From Hirsutella rhossiliensis (lineage: Eukaryota; Ascomycota; Sordariomycetes; Hypocreales; Ophiocordycipitaceae), in contig NW_025408668.1 of assembly GCF_020360975.1 (NCBI RefSeq), positions 3,658,001-3,722,000 on the forward strand: a stretch of 64,000 nucleotides of DNA, read 5' to 3'. This document shows, in pieces, positions 1-13,361 of this stretch (the first letter of the stretch is position 1; each line of letters opens with the position of its first letter). The notes under the pieces are model-generated. The model searched no databases, was not told the DNA's origin, and worked only from the letters and a program-made list of their open reading frames with translations. The position numbers were made by a program, and so were the translations under genes.

Positions 1-3000
1 ATATACTTTATATTAAAATGCCCCTTCCTTTTAGCTAAGCGGCCTATAGTAGTTTAAGTAGCGAAGATAGAACCGCTCCTTACCTTAGACAACGAAGAGG
101 ACTCCGCTCCCTTAGGCCTAAAGGAAAAAAAGTAGCTCTAGAGTAAAGACGGGCTCTAGAGCCTTAATTACTAGTACTAGTAAAAGAGAAGGAGGAATTA
201 TCCGCCTATATAAAAGAGGAGCTTACTTTAATATAGGTTATAGTTAATAACTCCTTACCTATTACCGCCCTTATAAATAAGGGCTACTAGTACTATACTA
301 TAGTTAACGAGGCGCTTATATAAGAGATATAAGCAATAGTAGAAAAGATCGCCTTAAGGTAAGTAAAGGGCGCCTTAAGCGCGATAGAAGGTATAGTAAT
401 TAAGGGTATTACGTAGCTAGCTATAGAGGTCGACGGTTACTATAAGCTTATTATAGCCTATATAATCCCTTAACTAGAGTTTCCCTTAATCCTTAGGAAA
501 CCCTAGTTATTATATATAGAGTTATACTTAGTTCTATACTAAAAGAAGCTATAGTTTAGGCCTATATAATAATAGGTCCGCTACGACGATAGTTTTATAG
601 ACGTAGGACTAAGCGTGCGAGCTTTATACTCGGTATAAGAAGTCCTTGCCTTTATCTTTATAGGAACTATATAATAGTTAGAGCGGGAGGAAGGCTAGGC
701 AGCGGCTAATATAGCGGTCTACGTAGTTAGCTTAGTAGATATTAATAAGGCCCTCTAAGCGAAGAAGCTAAAGTCGCCCTTTAAGCTATAGTAGTAGATA
801 CTAGAGCGCTTTTATAACCTCCTACCGCTATTTAAGTCCTAGGAAGCGGATAAGCTTAACCTATATAAGCTAGGGGTAGACTATAAGATTATGCTTTATA
901 CTAATAAGAAGGGGTAGGAACTACCTATACTATTTAGACCGCTATATAGTATATTATACGCGGAGCTACTAGTACTAAAGAAGACGCTAAGGGACCTCTT
1001 AAATAAGGGTTTTATTTAAGTAAGTAGCTTTAAAGTAGGAGCGCCGGTCCTATTTATACGTAAACTAAGGGGCGGGATATAGTTCTATTACGACTATAGG
1101 GCTCTAAACGTAATTATAAGGCTAGACCGCTACCCCTTACCTTTAATCTTAGATATACTCTATAACCTTTTAAAGGTAAAGTAGTTTATAAAGCTAGATA
1201 TAAAATAGGCGTTCTATAAGGTATAGATCTTAGAGGGTAATAAATAGAAGATAGCGTTCTATATACGCTATAGCTTATTTAAGTAGCTTATAACGCCCTT
1301 CGGCCTCTTAGGAGCGCCCGCTACCTTTTAGTATTATATTAATAATATACTTTAAGACTTCCTTAATAAGTTCGCCTCTATATATATAGATAATATCCTT
1401 ATCTATATAAGCGGCTCTTATAAGGACTATATATAGAAAGTATAGAGGGTCTTAGAGCGCTTTTAACTTTATAGGCTCTACCTTAACCTAGATAAGTACG
1501 AATTTAGGGTTAAGAGGGTTAAGTACCTAGGCTTTATTATCTACGCTAGTATAGGTATATAGGCGGATCCTATAAAGATCTAGGTAATTCGGGACTAAGC
1601 TGCCCTAACTATATAGATAAGCGTATAGAGCTTCCTTAGGTTCGCGAACTATTATAGGATATTTATTAAGGGCTTCTCCTATATTATAATACCCTTAAAT
1701 AAGATTACTAGGAAGCGGACCGCCTTTTACTAAGGGCTTATATAAGAAGGAGCGTTTTATACGCTTAAGGACCTATTCTCTTAAGCCCTAGTACTACTTT
1801 AGTAGGACTTTAACTAGTCTATATTAATTAAAGCGGACTATAGCGGCTAGGTACTTAAAGGAACGCTCTCTTAGGAGGTAAATAGGCAGAAGTAACTAGT
1901 AATATTCTACTCCTATAAGCTAACCCTAGTAGAGCGGAATTACGCTATTTATAATAAGGAGATACTAGCGATTATTAGATACCTTAAGTAATAGTAAGCG
2001 GAGCTCTAGAGCTATAAGAGCTTTAAGGTTCTTATAGACTATAGGAACCTTAAGTACTTTATAACTCGCTAGTACCTCTTAAAGTAGTAAGCCCGCTAAG
2101 CGGAGTATCTCTTATACTTTAACTTCTTAATTAAGTACTAGCTAGGGCGGGACTCTATAGTCCTAGATACGCTTTCCTAGAAGGATTAAGACCGGCCGAT
2201 AAGAGCGGATATTAAGGCCCGGGATCTATAGCTTATCCTATAAGAAGCGCTATAGACTTATATAGGAGCTTCCTTAGTAAAGGAAAGCGCGGCACTAATA
2301 GATAAGCCTTCCCTTATACCTTTACCTCGGCCTAGCGAGGAGGGATAGACCGGCCTAGGGGCGCGTGCGGCGCGGGTATTCTAAGATAAGGTCCTCTAGC
2401 GCTTATAGGATAAGATATCGTCTCTAGACCGTACCTATAAGAGCGTACGCCGCGCTATTAAGTCTAGCGCTTAACGCCTTAATTTAAAGCTAAAGCTAAA
2501 GGTATAAGTAGCCGACTATTATATTAACCTATAGGGGCACCTACGTTAGCGGGGGAGACTATAGGTGCTAGGCGCGCCGTATACTATAGAAGCTAGGGAA
2601 AAGGATAGACCGCCGGAGCTAGATAAATAGAACGAGCTCTAAGGGAAGCTAGTCTAGCTCGTCTATAACTCTAGTATCGTAGGCTACCTAGGTAAGCAGG
2701 GTATAGTAATAGGCCTCGCGAGGGATTTCTACTAGCCCCTCCTATAATACTACGTTCGCCGCTTCCTCTATAACTATAATATCTATAGCTATACTAAGAT
2801 TTAAAGGGCGTAGCTTAAGGGGCTACTTAAGTAGCTTCTAGTACCTAACCGGTTCTATATATATATATAGATAGACTTTATAACGGACCTCTTACTTATA
2901 GAAAGCAGTAACCGCTATATATAGGTAATTAAGGACCGACTTAGTAAGTCTATAATATTAAAGCTAATACCGTCTATAAATATAAAGTCCTATATAGAGC

Positions 3001-4000
3001 GCTTCTTATAGTACTAAGCCTACTTATATAGCTAGCTAGCCTTTATTATAAGTAATAAGGGATTAAATTAAACTAGCTACTTTTAGTAGTACCTATACTA
3101 GCTACTTTAGATTATATAGCTACTTAGCACGGTATATTACCTATAAACTAATAAAGGGCTTAAGAGGGTTAACTAGGAAGCGTAGGCTTACCTATAGGCC
3201 GTTATAGCCTATAACTAAGTAGACTAAGACTATTAGCTCCCCGCGGCTTAACTTACGTTAAATAGTAAACTATATACCTTTATTAAGATAGCCCCTTTCT
3301 TTATAATATATAGCTTTAAACTACCCTTACTAGTTCCCTTTACTATAGATATAATAGCGGAGTAGTATAGTAATTTATTACTAGAGGGCCGTGCCTTTAT
3401 ATTTATACGAAAGCTATAGGAGACTATAGATTATTACTAATCTACGATAGCCGCCGCGGCGTAAGATTAAGAGTAGTACGCTAATAAGACTAGGGCCCTA
3501 GTAAATAGGTTTATAGTAAGAGATAAGGTATAGCTAGACCTCTATAACTATAGGTCGGTATAGCTAAAGAAGAAGCTTAACTAGCTATATATAAAGTTTA
3601 TAATATAAAGGGTTATTAGCCTATAGGTTATAGAGCTTAATAGTCTCTTAATAGGGGTCTATAATAAGATTAATATAGACCTCCTTTATAGAGCCTCCTT
3701 TAACCCGCTACTTAAATAAGAAATAGTAGACGCTTAACCGCCTATAATTAAGGTAGAGGGAGAGGACGAGTTTAAGGTTAAAGAGATATAGGCCGCGCGC
3801 TAAAAAAAGGTTAGTAAGGGGAAACGCTAGGAGGTCCTCGTTAAGTAGCGTGGGTATCTCGACCCTATATAAGAACCTATATATAAGTTTACGGGAGCTA
3901 TAGCCCTTAATAAGTTTAAAGCCTTATTTAAAATAGTAAATAAGAATAATAAACTAGTAAACTATTAATAGTAGCTTAAGCTAGGACTATAAAGTAAGTA
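1..4000 (+). pseudogene. Gypsy-3: RIP-inactivated chromoviral Ty3/Gypsy pol (protease, RT, RNase H, integrase, chromodomain)
   Basis: Reading the + strand through TAG/TAA stops gives a Ty3/Gypsy Pol in canonical order. A retropepsin-like segment lies at about 205-530 and the reverse transcriptase at about 900-1560. The catalytic box reads YIDN near 1384-1398, with the second Asp changed to Asn as expected for RIP G-to-A. RNase H is at about 1795-2060 (S-Y-K-L ... E-x-N-Y ... K-E-I-L-A-I). Integrase covers about 2520-3330. A C-terminal chromodomain at about 3766-3960 shows E-F-K-V-K-E-I, then L-V-K-x-R-G-Y, then E-P-I. The chromodomain places it among chromoviruses. The window starts inside pol, so gag and the 5' LTR lie outside. 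CpA/TpG is nearly absent and every frame is broken, so the copy is dead. Domain limits are approximate. Confidence 0.85.
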
Positions 4001-4090
4001 TAGCGGAGGGGGCAGTTATAGTAATATAGGTAATATAAGCGTAATAGTATAGGTAGAAATAAAAATAGCGTTTATTATAAGGCAGAGCCC

Positions 4091-5031
4091 TTAAACTACC
4101 TAGGCCTATTCTTTATTATTATTATTATTATTATCTTTATTATCGTTATCCTTATTAGCCTCCTCTTTCTTATTAATAGCGGCGGCGGTCTTTAAGGCGC
4201 TAAGGCGGCCCTCTAAGCCTATAAGCTAGTTAGCGGCGGCGGCGGCTCTAGGGGTAGAGGGGCGGCGGCTAGTAGCGGTAGTAAGGGTAGCGGCGGTAGT
4301 AGAGGCGGGCACGGCTAAGGGGACCGCTAATAGGGCGATAAAGGTAGTATCCCTAGCGCTAGGTACGTTAGAGGCAGAAATAAGGGAGCGGAGGAGTAGG
4401 ACTTACTTAGGTATAAGGCCCTATCGCTCGAGGGCGCGGAGGTTATAGTAGGCGGCGGCGGCGGCGGTAAGGCGCTTCTTAGTAGCCCCCCGCGCCTACT
4501 TATATAAGCTAGCCTTCTAAGCCGACGCCGTAGCGAGTAAGATAAGAGGCGCCGCCTTATAAGCGCGGCTAGCTCGCGCGTATTAGTAGTAGCTACCGCC
4601 GCGGCGGCGCCTAGCCTAGTTAGAGTAGTCGAGCTCCTACGACGTATAACGTATATAAGGGGCTAAGCGGGAGGCGCCGGCCTATACTTAGCGCTTATAC
4701 TATAGGAGGTTAGCGGATAATATTTATTACGCTTGCCTAACTACGGACTTATAGGGGTAGCGGAGATAGAGGTAAGGGCCGAGGGGCCGGGCGTTATAGG
4801 TAGCGGTAGGGATAGCGTCGTTACCCTAAGGGGCAACGTAAGAGCGAATAGCGTAGTAGAGGTAGCGGCGGCGGCGGTAGGAGCGGTAGTAGCGGCGCGG
4901 GTAAGAGCGGCGGTAGCGGCGGAGTCGTCGTCGGCCGCGGCTAGCATAGTATCGACGAACGACTCTATACGCTCTAAGAAGGAGGAGGTAGGAGAGGGAG
5001 AGGCGGATATATCTATCGCGGAAGTTAGCAC
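4091..5031 (-). pseudogene. Antisense frame downstream of Gypsy-3 pol (Ala-rich, coiled-coil-like, unknown function)
   Basis: The minus strand between the Gypsy-3 chromodomain and its polypurine tract reads as protein-like sequence. An ATG at 5031 opens 96 codons rich in Ala, Ser and Thr (5031-4741). From about 4710 down to 4091 another minus frame is interrupted almost only by TAG/TAA codons that look like former CAG/CAA. It contains charged helical segments such as KKEEANKDNDN near the end, and a stop at 4091-4093. The two parts are in different frames, so an intron or frameshift must lie near 4700-4745; I could not place it. GC is high and simple GCG repeats are common. No known domain is recognised. 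Its position, antisense and 3' of pol, matches the accessory frames of Gypsy-1 and Gypsy-2. The exact gene model is uncertain. Confidence 0.5.
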
Positions 5032-5218
5032 GATAGAATATAGCCTCCCGCTCTATAAGGCGCGGAACTTATTAATTAGAGTTATTATTATTATTAGGGC
5101 TATTATTACTACTACCGCTACTACTATAAGTATACGTTAATAGAGCGGCCTATATAGCTAGGAATAGACTAACGCCTTAGGTAAAGCGGAACTTACTTAT
5201 TAATACTACTACTATAGT

Positions 5219-5575
5219 TAAAGAAAGGAAAGAAAGAAGGGAAGGGGGAAAGGGGGGATGCCGCTTTATATACCCCTTAATAAAGGATACTACCTAAGAT
5301 AGAGAGAATAAGTAACTTAAGGCTTATATAGGTCTAGACTAGCCGCTAGCTACCTAGGGGCATATATAATAAGTTATGCCCTTATTTAAACGGCTAGCCG
5401 GCTAATAAGTATAGAGCTAGGTCCCGGCTACCTAAGCTAATAGGCGCGGGGATAATAGGGCTAGTAAGGCCGGCCCTATTAATAGGAAAGGGTAGGGAAG
5501 AGCCTATAGTATAGGCCTAATTATATAGGAGCCGTTAATAAGGTAGCGCTACGCCGCGCTCGAGGAAGGGTATTA
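5219..5575 (+). repeat. Polypurine tract and presumed start of Gypsy-3 3' LTR
   Basis: A 40-base nearly pure purine tract (5219-5258) is followed directly by TG at 5259-5260, the layout expected at the junction of retroelement internal region and 3' LTR on the + strand. The LTR would begin at 5259. Its end cannot be placed: another repeat starts at 5576 and a TRIM is inserted at 5786. No second LTR copy is visible because the 5' end is outside the window. Confidence 0.55.
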
Positions 5576-5671
5576 TATAAGAGTCTTTAACTATTATAGG
5601 TAATAGGCTTAGGCCGCGGCCTAAGCTATATAGTTATATATAGAGGGCCGGATCCTATAAGTATAAGGGCG
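5576..5671 (+). repeat. Repeat shared with window end (63908-64000)
   Basis: From 5576 the sequence matches 63908-64000 in the same orientation with only a few differences. Both copies begin abruptly with TATAAGAGTC after unrelated flanks. TA is what RIP would make of TG, so this could be the start of an LTR or other element. The second copy is cut by the window edge, so the full length is unknown. Confidence 0.7.
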
Positions 5672-5785
5672 GGCTAGCTACGTATAAAAGAGCTTTATAT
5701 AGCTTATTAATATTATCCTATAGACGGCACCTATATATACGCCTCTACTTACTCTATAATAGTTATAAAGAGAAAGGCTTATAGG

Positions 5786-6332
5786 TATTATAGAGTAGAC
5801 CTAAGAGGGTATAAGCTATAGTCGCGCTACTACCCCCCTTTACTACGTATAGCGTATTATATATACGCGATAAAAGGTAACGAATTAACTAAGCTACCTA
5901 GCTTATTAATTAACTATACTTATTAACTATCTAGGCAACGCCTAGACTCTTATATATAGTTTCTTCCCGCGCTCTCTTCCGTTACTCCCTTATTTAATAG
6001 GCTATTACCCCTAGGTGCCGCACTACCTATTAGCCTAGGTTAAGATCCCCCGCTGCCTACGCTATATATACGCCTCTAGGCTATAGCGCCCGTATATATA
6101 CGCGCCTATCTAGCCTTACGTACGGGGACTTAAACCTACGACTAGTAGGTAGCTTAGTTAATATATTATAGAGTAGACCTAAGAGGGTATAGGCTATAGT
6201 CGCGCTACTACCCCCCTCTACTACGTACGGTGTATTACACGTACGCGATAAAAGGTAACGAATTAACTAAGCTACCTAGCTTATTAATTAACTATACTTA
6301 TTAACTATCTAGGCAACGCCTAGACTCTTATA
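5786..6332 (-). mobile_element. TRIM-like LTR element, 547 bp, with 5-bp TSD
   Basis: Two direct repeats of 169 bp (5786-5954 and 6164-6332) flank a 209-bp non-coding interior. Both start TATTATAGAG and end CTCTTATA, which are RIPed TG...CA LTR ends. The element is bracketed by the 5-bp direct repeat ATAGG (5781-5785 and 6333-6337), a target-site duplication. The interior has no coding potential. A purine stretch lies next to the left repeat when read on the minus strand (GCGGGAAGAAA), compatible with a polypurine tract and therefore a minus-strand element. A B-box-like GGTTTAAGTCC on the minus strand near 6125-6137 is probably incidental. Size and structure fit a terminal-repeat retrotransposon in miniature. 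Orientation is less certain than the boundaries. Confidence 0.8.
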
Positions 6333-6337
6333 ATAGG

Positions 6338-9300
6338 GAAAGGTTAATAATATAGCTAGCGTACTACGTTTAAGAGGATATTAGATTAAAGGTTAGCCTA
6401 TACTCTTATAATAAATCGGTAGAAAGTTAATAAAGGTAAGTATTATTTTTAGTATTATTATCCCTAGTAAAATAGCTAAGTTTTTATATTATACTATATC
6501 TCCGGATAATCTTTAGTAGGTATAGCGTTATCGCTACGCCTACGTATAACTATTATAGGTTTAGCAATCTTAGTAATACCTTATAAGGCTTATATACCTC
6601 GTCGACCAATTATATATAAACAGCGATATATACCTTATATTAAAGAGAAGACTATATATCTATTATAATATATATAAGACTTTAAGCGCCTTCGAGCTAC
6701 CGATAGATAGATTATTAATATATATCGTAGGCCCTATCTAGATCTAAAGCGACCGTATTACTAAAGTTAACGAGGAACTCCTTAACTATAGGGTTAATCG
6801 CGGTTAAAAGTGCCTAATACTCTAGCTACGTCGCGTAGCTTAGTAGTAGATACCTATTCGCGGAAAGTAGTATCTATACCTCTTAGAAAGCATCGATATT
6901 AATTATGCTCTATAAAATATTAACCTCGCTCTCTTAAGTTAGCCTTAGCTACTTTTTGCTTATTCTTATAAAGGTATTCTTAATAGCTACTTAATACTTA
7001 TATTAAGTATTTATATTTTCTCTAACTTATATATAATAAACTTTTTTAAGATAATAGCGAGCGTTACTAGAAATATAGGTTAACTATAATAGATTATAAT
7101 AACGTTTATAGTAGTAGAGTAAATTACTACCTACTATATATAGCTTATTACCTTAAGCCTATTAAAAGTAATACTAAGTTAAGGTCGCTCTTAACTTCCT
7201 CCTCTTAACTACTACTAGAGGGGAATACTCTGATTTTAAAGGTATACTAGTAGATTATAAGATACTATCGGAAGGTAAAATTAATAATATAGGGTTTAAT
7301 ATAATATTAACTTCCGGTATATAGGATATATAGTCTTCTATTGCTAAAGCTAAGATATCGAGGGGGTATATACTTCGATTACTAAAATAAAGGGTATAGA
7401 GAATCTTAAATAAAAGAATGCTCTTATTTTATTCCGAGCCCCTTTCCTTAGCGCTATAGCTAACGTATAGAAAAAGTAAGTACGCTTAAAATAAGCATTT
7501 AAGTTAAAATAAGGGTATATTAGCAATATATATTAATAGGGGACTTCTATATTATTATCGATATTAATAAGCTTAATAATAAATATACCTATACTTATTA
7601 ATATATATTAATTACTATAATATCTACTTATACCGATACGCCTATTAAGTCGGCCGGGCTAGATACTATATACTAACTTCTTACCTTTATACCTTTACGT
7701 ATATATTCTTAATCGGTACCTAACACTTAACTTTAATACCCTAGGTTTCTCTCCTACCCTCTATTTACTCTTTTTATTATTTTTACTATTTAGGTTACTT
7801 ATTTATTATTTAATTACTACGGTGCCGCGGATTTTCCAACTCGTTAGTAATAGTAATCGGGTTACGGAATAGAACGGCGCTAGGTTTCTTTTCTTTTCCT
7901 TTTTAAATACTAACTTAGGGCCTATTTATAACGAACCTAAATACGGTATACGCGTAAGTATATTTATACGAGGCTAAGGATCTCTTATCGGTATATATCC
8001 TAGTTAGGGCTTATTATTATTCCCCTAAGAAGTAGCCTATAAGGCTTCCTTAATACGCGGACTTAAAGTATACGTCGACGAGGAATATATAAAAAGAAGA
8101 CGACGCTATAGGGCAGGTCTAACTAGCTACTACCTATATTATAAACTCTCCGGTATAGATAGACTTAGTTATACTATCTATAGATAATAGGCGTACCTAG
8201 CGCGGAGCCGCGCTAGGCTTAGTAACCGCGTGCTTATCGACTTAACTTACCGCTATAGTAACTAACTAACGGAAATTATTAACCTTACGGGAGATAAAGC
8301 GAGTTATAGATAGCCCTAGCGGGCTAGAAAGTCGGACGATATAGTAAAGTCATAGGCGCTATTAATACTATCCCCGGCGGCGAGGAGCAAGAGAATCTCG
8401 CTGGTCTCTACTACACGGTATATAACGGCCTAATTAGCACTTAGCTAGTCTTATATATATATAGCTATATAAGTCTTCTACGATCTAACGAGGCTCGTAG
8501 TTTTAACACGGGCGGCTATACTACCGGGCGTGTAATACTAACGCCGCGCGGCGGTAGAACCAGTAAGATTTTTATTTATAATATCTACTAATATTAGCGC
8601 GAAGGAAATTATATCGGACGAGAGACGTTCGGATAGGGCGACGAATGCAGCATCTACTTCGCAGCTCTTCTTAAGGGCTAGATAGGGTGCTTTCCCTACG
8701 GTTAGCTACGCCGTTATATTATCCAGGGCGCTTGCTAATAGCTATAGGCCACGTTTTTCACGAGCCGTGCGTCTTATAGTATAGCACTCCGGCTAATAGC
8801 TATCCTTATTCTAGGCAGCGGTATAGCAAGGACACGACACGGATAGTCGGCGCGATTAATCTTTAGTCCGGATGTAAGGGTATGCTACCGTACGCGGTAG
8901 AGAGGACGGGAGGCCTAGTGGCTAAAGACGCCGAAGCAGTAGATATAGCAGCGTAGTAGATAGCTATTAATAGCGCTAAATCTTTAACACGGACGGTCAG
9001 AAGTAGCTAGCTTCGTAGTAGGCCCCTTAAGGACGTCTATATAAAGCCTATAGTGCCCTAACGTAGACTAGAAGTGCTAATCCGAAAGACTATTATTATA
9101 GACTAGGCTATTTAAGATATTCTTAAAGTTCTATAACCTCGTTATTCTCCTCTTATCCTACTAGTGCTCTCGCGAAGGAGAGATTAAAAGTAAACATAAA
9201 AGTAAACAAAGGGACTTTTTATAGGTAGGTTCTTATATATAGTTAGGTGTCGGTAGGTCTTTATATAGTCCTACGTATAAATCGCAATAGTATATATAAT

Positions 9301-9744
9301 CGTTATTCTTATTCTTCTCTAGGGAGGCAGAGGCTAGCGTAGAGATAAAGGGTACGCGAGCCTTAGCCGTATACGTAACCCTAAGGGTCACGTACTAGCT
9401 ATATAATTAAGCTAGATATAATTAACGAGCACGATTCCTATATTAGGCGATATATATAATATATATGCTCCTTTTTTTTCTCTCTCCTCCCCCCTTACTA
9501 TTTTTCCGTCTAAATAGTCTTTTTATATCCCTCGAACTTTCTCCTAAGTTAATACCCTATTTTTAGGTATAGTATATATTCTATTAGGAAGAGGGCACTT
9601 CTAGCTACTTACTAAAGGCCGCGTAAGTTATCTACGTTAGTAATATTAGCTCGATACTACGAGAGTACTTACGTAACTTCGTATAGGTAAATCGAGACTT
9701 AATAGTTACCTTTATAGAATATAGGCGGTAGAAAGCGACCTATA
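6338..9744. other. Degenerate RIPed repeat region without recognisable gene
   Basis: About 3.4 kb of TA-rich, heavily RIPed DNA with no frame I could assign to a family. It contains RIPed copies of sequences found unmutated elsewhere in the window: 7553-7620 matches 17328-17400, 9165-9232 matches 16445-16510, and 9565-9675 matches 16637-16745. It is therefore at least partly made of LTR-like repeats of that family. RIP is less complete from about 8300 to 9100. Confidence 0.5.
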
Positions 9745-10257
9745 TAGCTATAGTTAAGCAATCGAGATAGTAGAGTACTTCCTCTTTCGATATAAGGCAT
9801 AGATCTCTAAAAGAGAAAGCATAATAAAATGCAATCGAACTAAGATAGGAAATCTATCTTTCTTCCTAGGAGGGAAGTCGATATCCGATAGCGATAAATA
9901 GAAGCCGAACCTACTAGTAGTACGCGCTACGATTAAATTCGCGATAGTAACCGGGAGACTAGACACGGACTAACGATAATAGTACTAGTAAACTAGAGTG
10001 TATAGTACTAGCACTATATAGCCTCTTATTAATAGACCGGGCTTTAGCTGCTAAGAATAGGATGCTAAATACTTAGAGAAATAGGCCTTTAAGTAGTCCT
10101 ATTAACAGCGAAATTAGAGGCTAAAATGTATAGATAGGAGCAAAATATAGGGCTTCTAGGTATTATAGTCGAAAGTAGAGGATCTATAAATAGCTTAGTA
10201 TCGCGGCCCTCTAGGGTTGGTCCCTCCGGGCGGAATAAATTGCATTGCATTGCATTA
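9745..10257 (+). pseudogene. 5'-truncated LINE: C-terminal end and 3' UTR with GCATT-repeat tail
   Basis: The + strand at about 9754-9966 reads as the extreme C-terminus typical of fungal Tad-like LINE polyproteins: FLFRY followed by GNLSFFLGGK, then a K-P-N-L-x-x-V-R-A-T-I-K-F-A run. The 3' UTR ends near 10240 with CCTCCGGGCGGAATAAAT and then a tandem GCATT tail (10241-10257). The same end, with different tails, is seen at 21490-21965 and on the minus strand at 62216-63907. Everything 5' of the C-terminus is missing, as in typical 5'-truncated LINE insertions. The open minus frame across 9754-9966 is the shadow of this coding sequence. Confidence 0.7.
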
Positions 10258-13100
10258 GCTCCCGTATATCAGCCGCCTATAGCAGGGAGGGTCTAACTTA
10301 GTAGCGCGACCACTGCTTTTGCCCTTCTAAGCTAAGACCCTTATAGAAGCTAAGAAATACCCGTTTTTGCTTAGCTACTACCTATACCACGCCCTATTTT
10401 AATTTAACGGGTATTCGAAGTACTTTATAAATTCGGCGAAAATAAATAGCACGAGTAGGTTACGGTTCGCTCTTTATATATATATCTTTATATATAAATA
10501 ACTAGAGTATAGCTATAGTAGATATTTTAATATTTTAATCTGTCTTTGGTAGATAAAAAGCTACTTATAAACCCTGTCTATATCCTTTTATTATAGTTAT
10601 TCTACTACCCTTTAGTCTAGGTATAGGGAAACCCCCGAGACAATCCTAGGGCCTACCCGTTAGTTAAAGGCAGGCGCGGCTAACTAACTTAACTGCCGTT
10701 AAGTTAGCCTAAAAAATCCGGGACAATCTTAGAATAGTAGAAATTATACTATAAAGGCTAGAATAGCCTCTACGCCGCCGAGTCTAAGCCCTATCTTAAA
10801 ACTTACGAAGGGCATTTATTAACTAATAGGTGCCCCACGAAGATTATGCTCGTCCCTTAGTATACATCCGCCACGATCAGCCTAGGCTTGCGCGTCGATT
10901 CAGGGACTCAGCCTATATTGGCACGACGGCATCTAATCTAACAAATCGCCGACCAGGGCGTCGAAGGGCACAAGATAGTTCACGCTAGAAAGAGCCCGAT
11001 AGCTAGCATAAAACTTAACGCAATATCGGCCCGGGTCGAGAGAGTTATAGTAAGAGCAGTTCAGCTAAGTTAAACGTTATATAGGTAGTACCGGTAACCT
11101 AATGTTTCCGGTGGGCCGGGCAGCACAATGCATTAAGGTTATAGCGGCGGCTATTATAAATGCTTAATAGCTGTCACGACCCTGCGCGCTAGCGTAGAGA
11201 CACCAGCGCAGAACTTACCTTAGCAGAGCTCAGGCCATTGGTCGTAACTACGCTACCGGAGCGGACTATACCTAATCGGTAAGTTATATACGCTCCTCGA
11301 CTAAATGGCCTAAGTGCCATGTCCTGGATTTTTGGCCTAAGTTAAGATCGTTTATATAGAAGTATACTAACCGCTTTAACTTCGTTTTCCTCTATAACTA
11401 GCTATCGTATATTAGAATTAATAGGCTTAATCGAATTCTCTATTCTTTCTTAATAGCCTAGTAAAATCCGGACGATGTTAGATTAAACGTCGCGCCGGCG
11501 CAGTATACGCCTAAACCCGACGACTCTAGGTAGAGGGGACGAACAGCGGCGGATTACTGCTTTAAATCACCCCGGCCGCCGTAGCAAACCCGTTAGATCT
11601 CGGGTATAAACGGCAGGAAAGCGAGTAAGTAATATATATAGATATATATCTAAAACGCACTACTTAACGCTAGCCGAGTTTATCTAAGTATATATAATAA
11701 CCTAAGGCGATAACGGCTATAGAGATCGGCCTACTATATATGCTAAACGCTTTATAGATACGATATATACTTAGCTAGAGGTACTAAAGGCTATACGATA
11801 ATATCCTACGTCTAGTATAGCCGGAATTATCTCTATAAAGGCGCTAAGAAAGGAAATAATAGCGCTAGAAGAAGCGGGCGAGATGTTTAGTGCCTATCGA
11901 GTCGACTCTAGGCCAGGGAATGCCCTATAGTCTAATTCTAGATAAAAGGAGCAGCCTAAAGATAAAGAAGAATCCGAGGCCTATAAGTATATACTTAGCG
12001 ATATATACCTTAAGGATATATATAAGCAAGTTAATACGCGGGCTCCTCTCCTCTTTAGGCTGCTTAATAGTCTTATAGCGCTTAAAGTAGAGAGAAAGGA
12101 TCGACTACCACGAGATCCTTTAAAGTTTAACTATAGGATTGCAATAATTACGTCGATCCTCTACTATTCTCGAGCCTCTAAAGGAAGCAATAAGTTCCCC
12201 CGCGTATTCGGTACCTTTCTATACTTAAACGGCGTAAAACGATATATTCTCGATCTACTTTACTAGTTTAGGCTTTATAAAGGCTATAAGGGGGTCTATA
12301 GGCATCTCGAATCTATAGTAGAATAAGTAAAGGCATTATTACCGTCTCTAAGTATAGACGTTATCGACTAATTTATACGTAGGGGATAGTCCGTCGATAT
12401 AGCCGATAGCTAGACGCTTATATTATATATAATAATTTCGACTACTAGGAAGGTATTAAGTATTAACTTATTTTAAACTATATAGAAATACGCTCTATAA
12501 TAACGGGAAAGGTTTTTAGAGGCGCCGATATCCCTCTAAGTAAATTAAAGAGGTCTATACTATATCGCGAGGTTCCTCTTATAATAGAAGATCTACTATA
12601 CTCTCTAGGTATAGCAGTATACGACCAGACTACCGCCGCGATTAACACCTACTTTATAGCGGAGGCAATTCGAACGGCGTATCCGAAGTCGGTTAAATCT
12701 ATCTTCTCTAATTCCGATATCCTATACCCCGGTATACTAATAATCGAGTCGCTCGAGCTTCGAAAGACAGACAGCAAGACACTTAGCCCGATTCTCTTTA
12801 ACGAAGGTACTCTAGATAGCTCCTACGAGGTTATAGAGAGCATCTATAAGCGATAGTTCTAACTAGCCGATATAGAATTTAATACCCGTCTATTCTTAGC
12901 GTTTAGCGATTAAAAAACTTCTTTACTTATCGGGTCTATGCAAGCTAAATAAGTAGACGCGTCTACGGCGTACGATAGAAAGGACTAGTTAATAGGAGTC
13001 GCTGCTCTGTTTTACTTACGCATAAACTTCCTCTAGCTTATGCAGAGGACATATTATAGAAATATAGAGCAATAAGACGCTTCAACACTCTACCACAACA
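10258..13100. other. Partly RIPed region, unidentified coding remnant near 12.1-12.9 kb
   Basis: No feature is recognised in 10258-12080 apart from a perfect 10-bp inverted repeat (CTAACTTAAC/GTTAAGTTAG, 10684-10707, 4-nt loop). From about 12120 to 12880 the + strand reads as protein-like sequence interrupted by stops. One segment contains FPRVFGTFLYLNGVKR followed by HLESIVE, reminiscent of the N-terminal region of large fungal repeat-associated proteins (DUF6589-like), but this is only a resemblance. RIP is incomplete here, with several CA dinucleotides retained near 12760-12790. I do not assign a function. Confidence 0.3.
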
Positions 13101-13361
13101 TCAACTTCTAGGGGCGTGTTGCATTCAGGATACGTACCCTTTGCACTTAACACATCACGGATCCTATAACAGGACTATTCCCCTTTGTTTAAAGCCACTA
13201 CCCCTTTTCTTATGCATATCTGCAATCTGTCCTTATTAGTTTATGCGTCGTTCCCTGAACTCTTCTACTCTCCTTGATCATAAATAGGGTTCTGGCTCAC
13301 TCCTTCTTAGATAGAACAGACGAATCTCGAAGTATATGTTGACCCTTACCTTTCCAAATTA

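Noticed and set aside
4733..5140. 135-codon open frame on the + strand
   Set aside because: Overlaps the antisense Ala-rich frame, is made of GCG/GTA repeats and has no similarity I can name. More likely composition than a gene.
6120..6160. tRNA-like T-arm sequence on the minus strand inside the TRIM
   Set aside because: Only the B-box-like part fits. No cloverleaf, and it lies inside an element interior.
5786..6332. Simple local duplication instead of a TRIM
   Set aside because: The 5-bp flanking duplication ATAGG and TA...TA (former TG...CA) ends on both repeats favour an LTR-type insertion.
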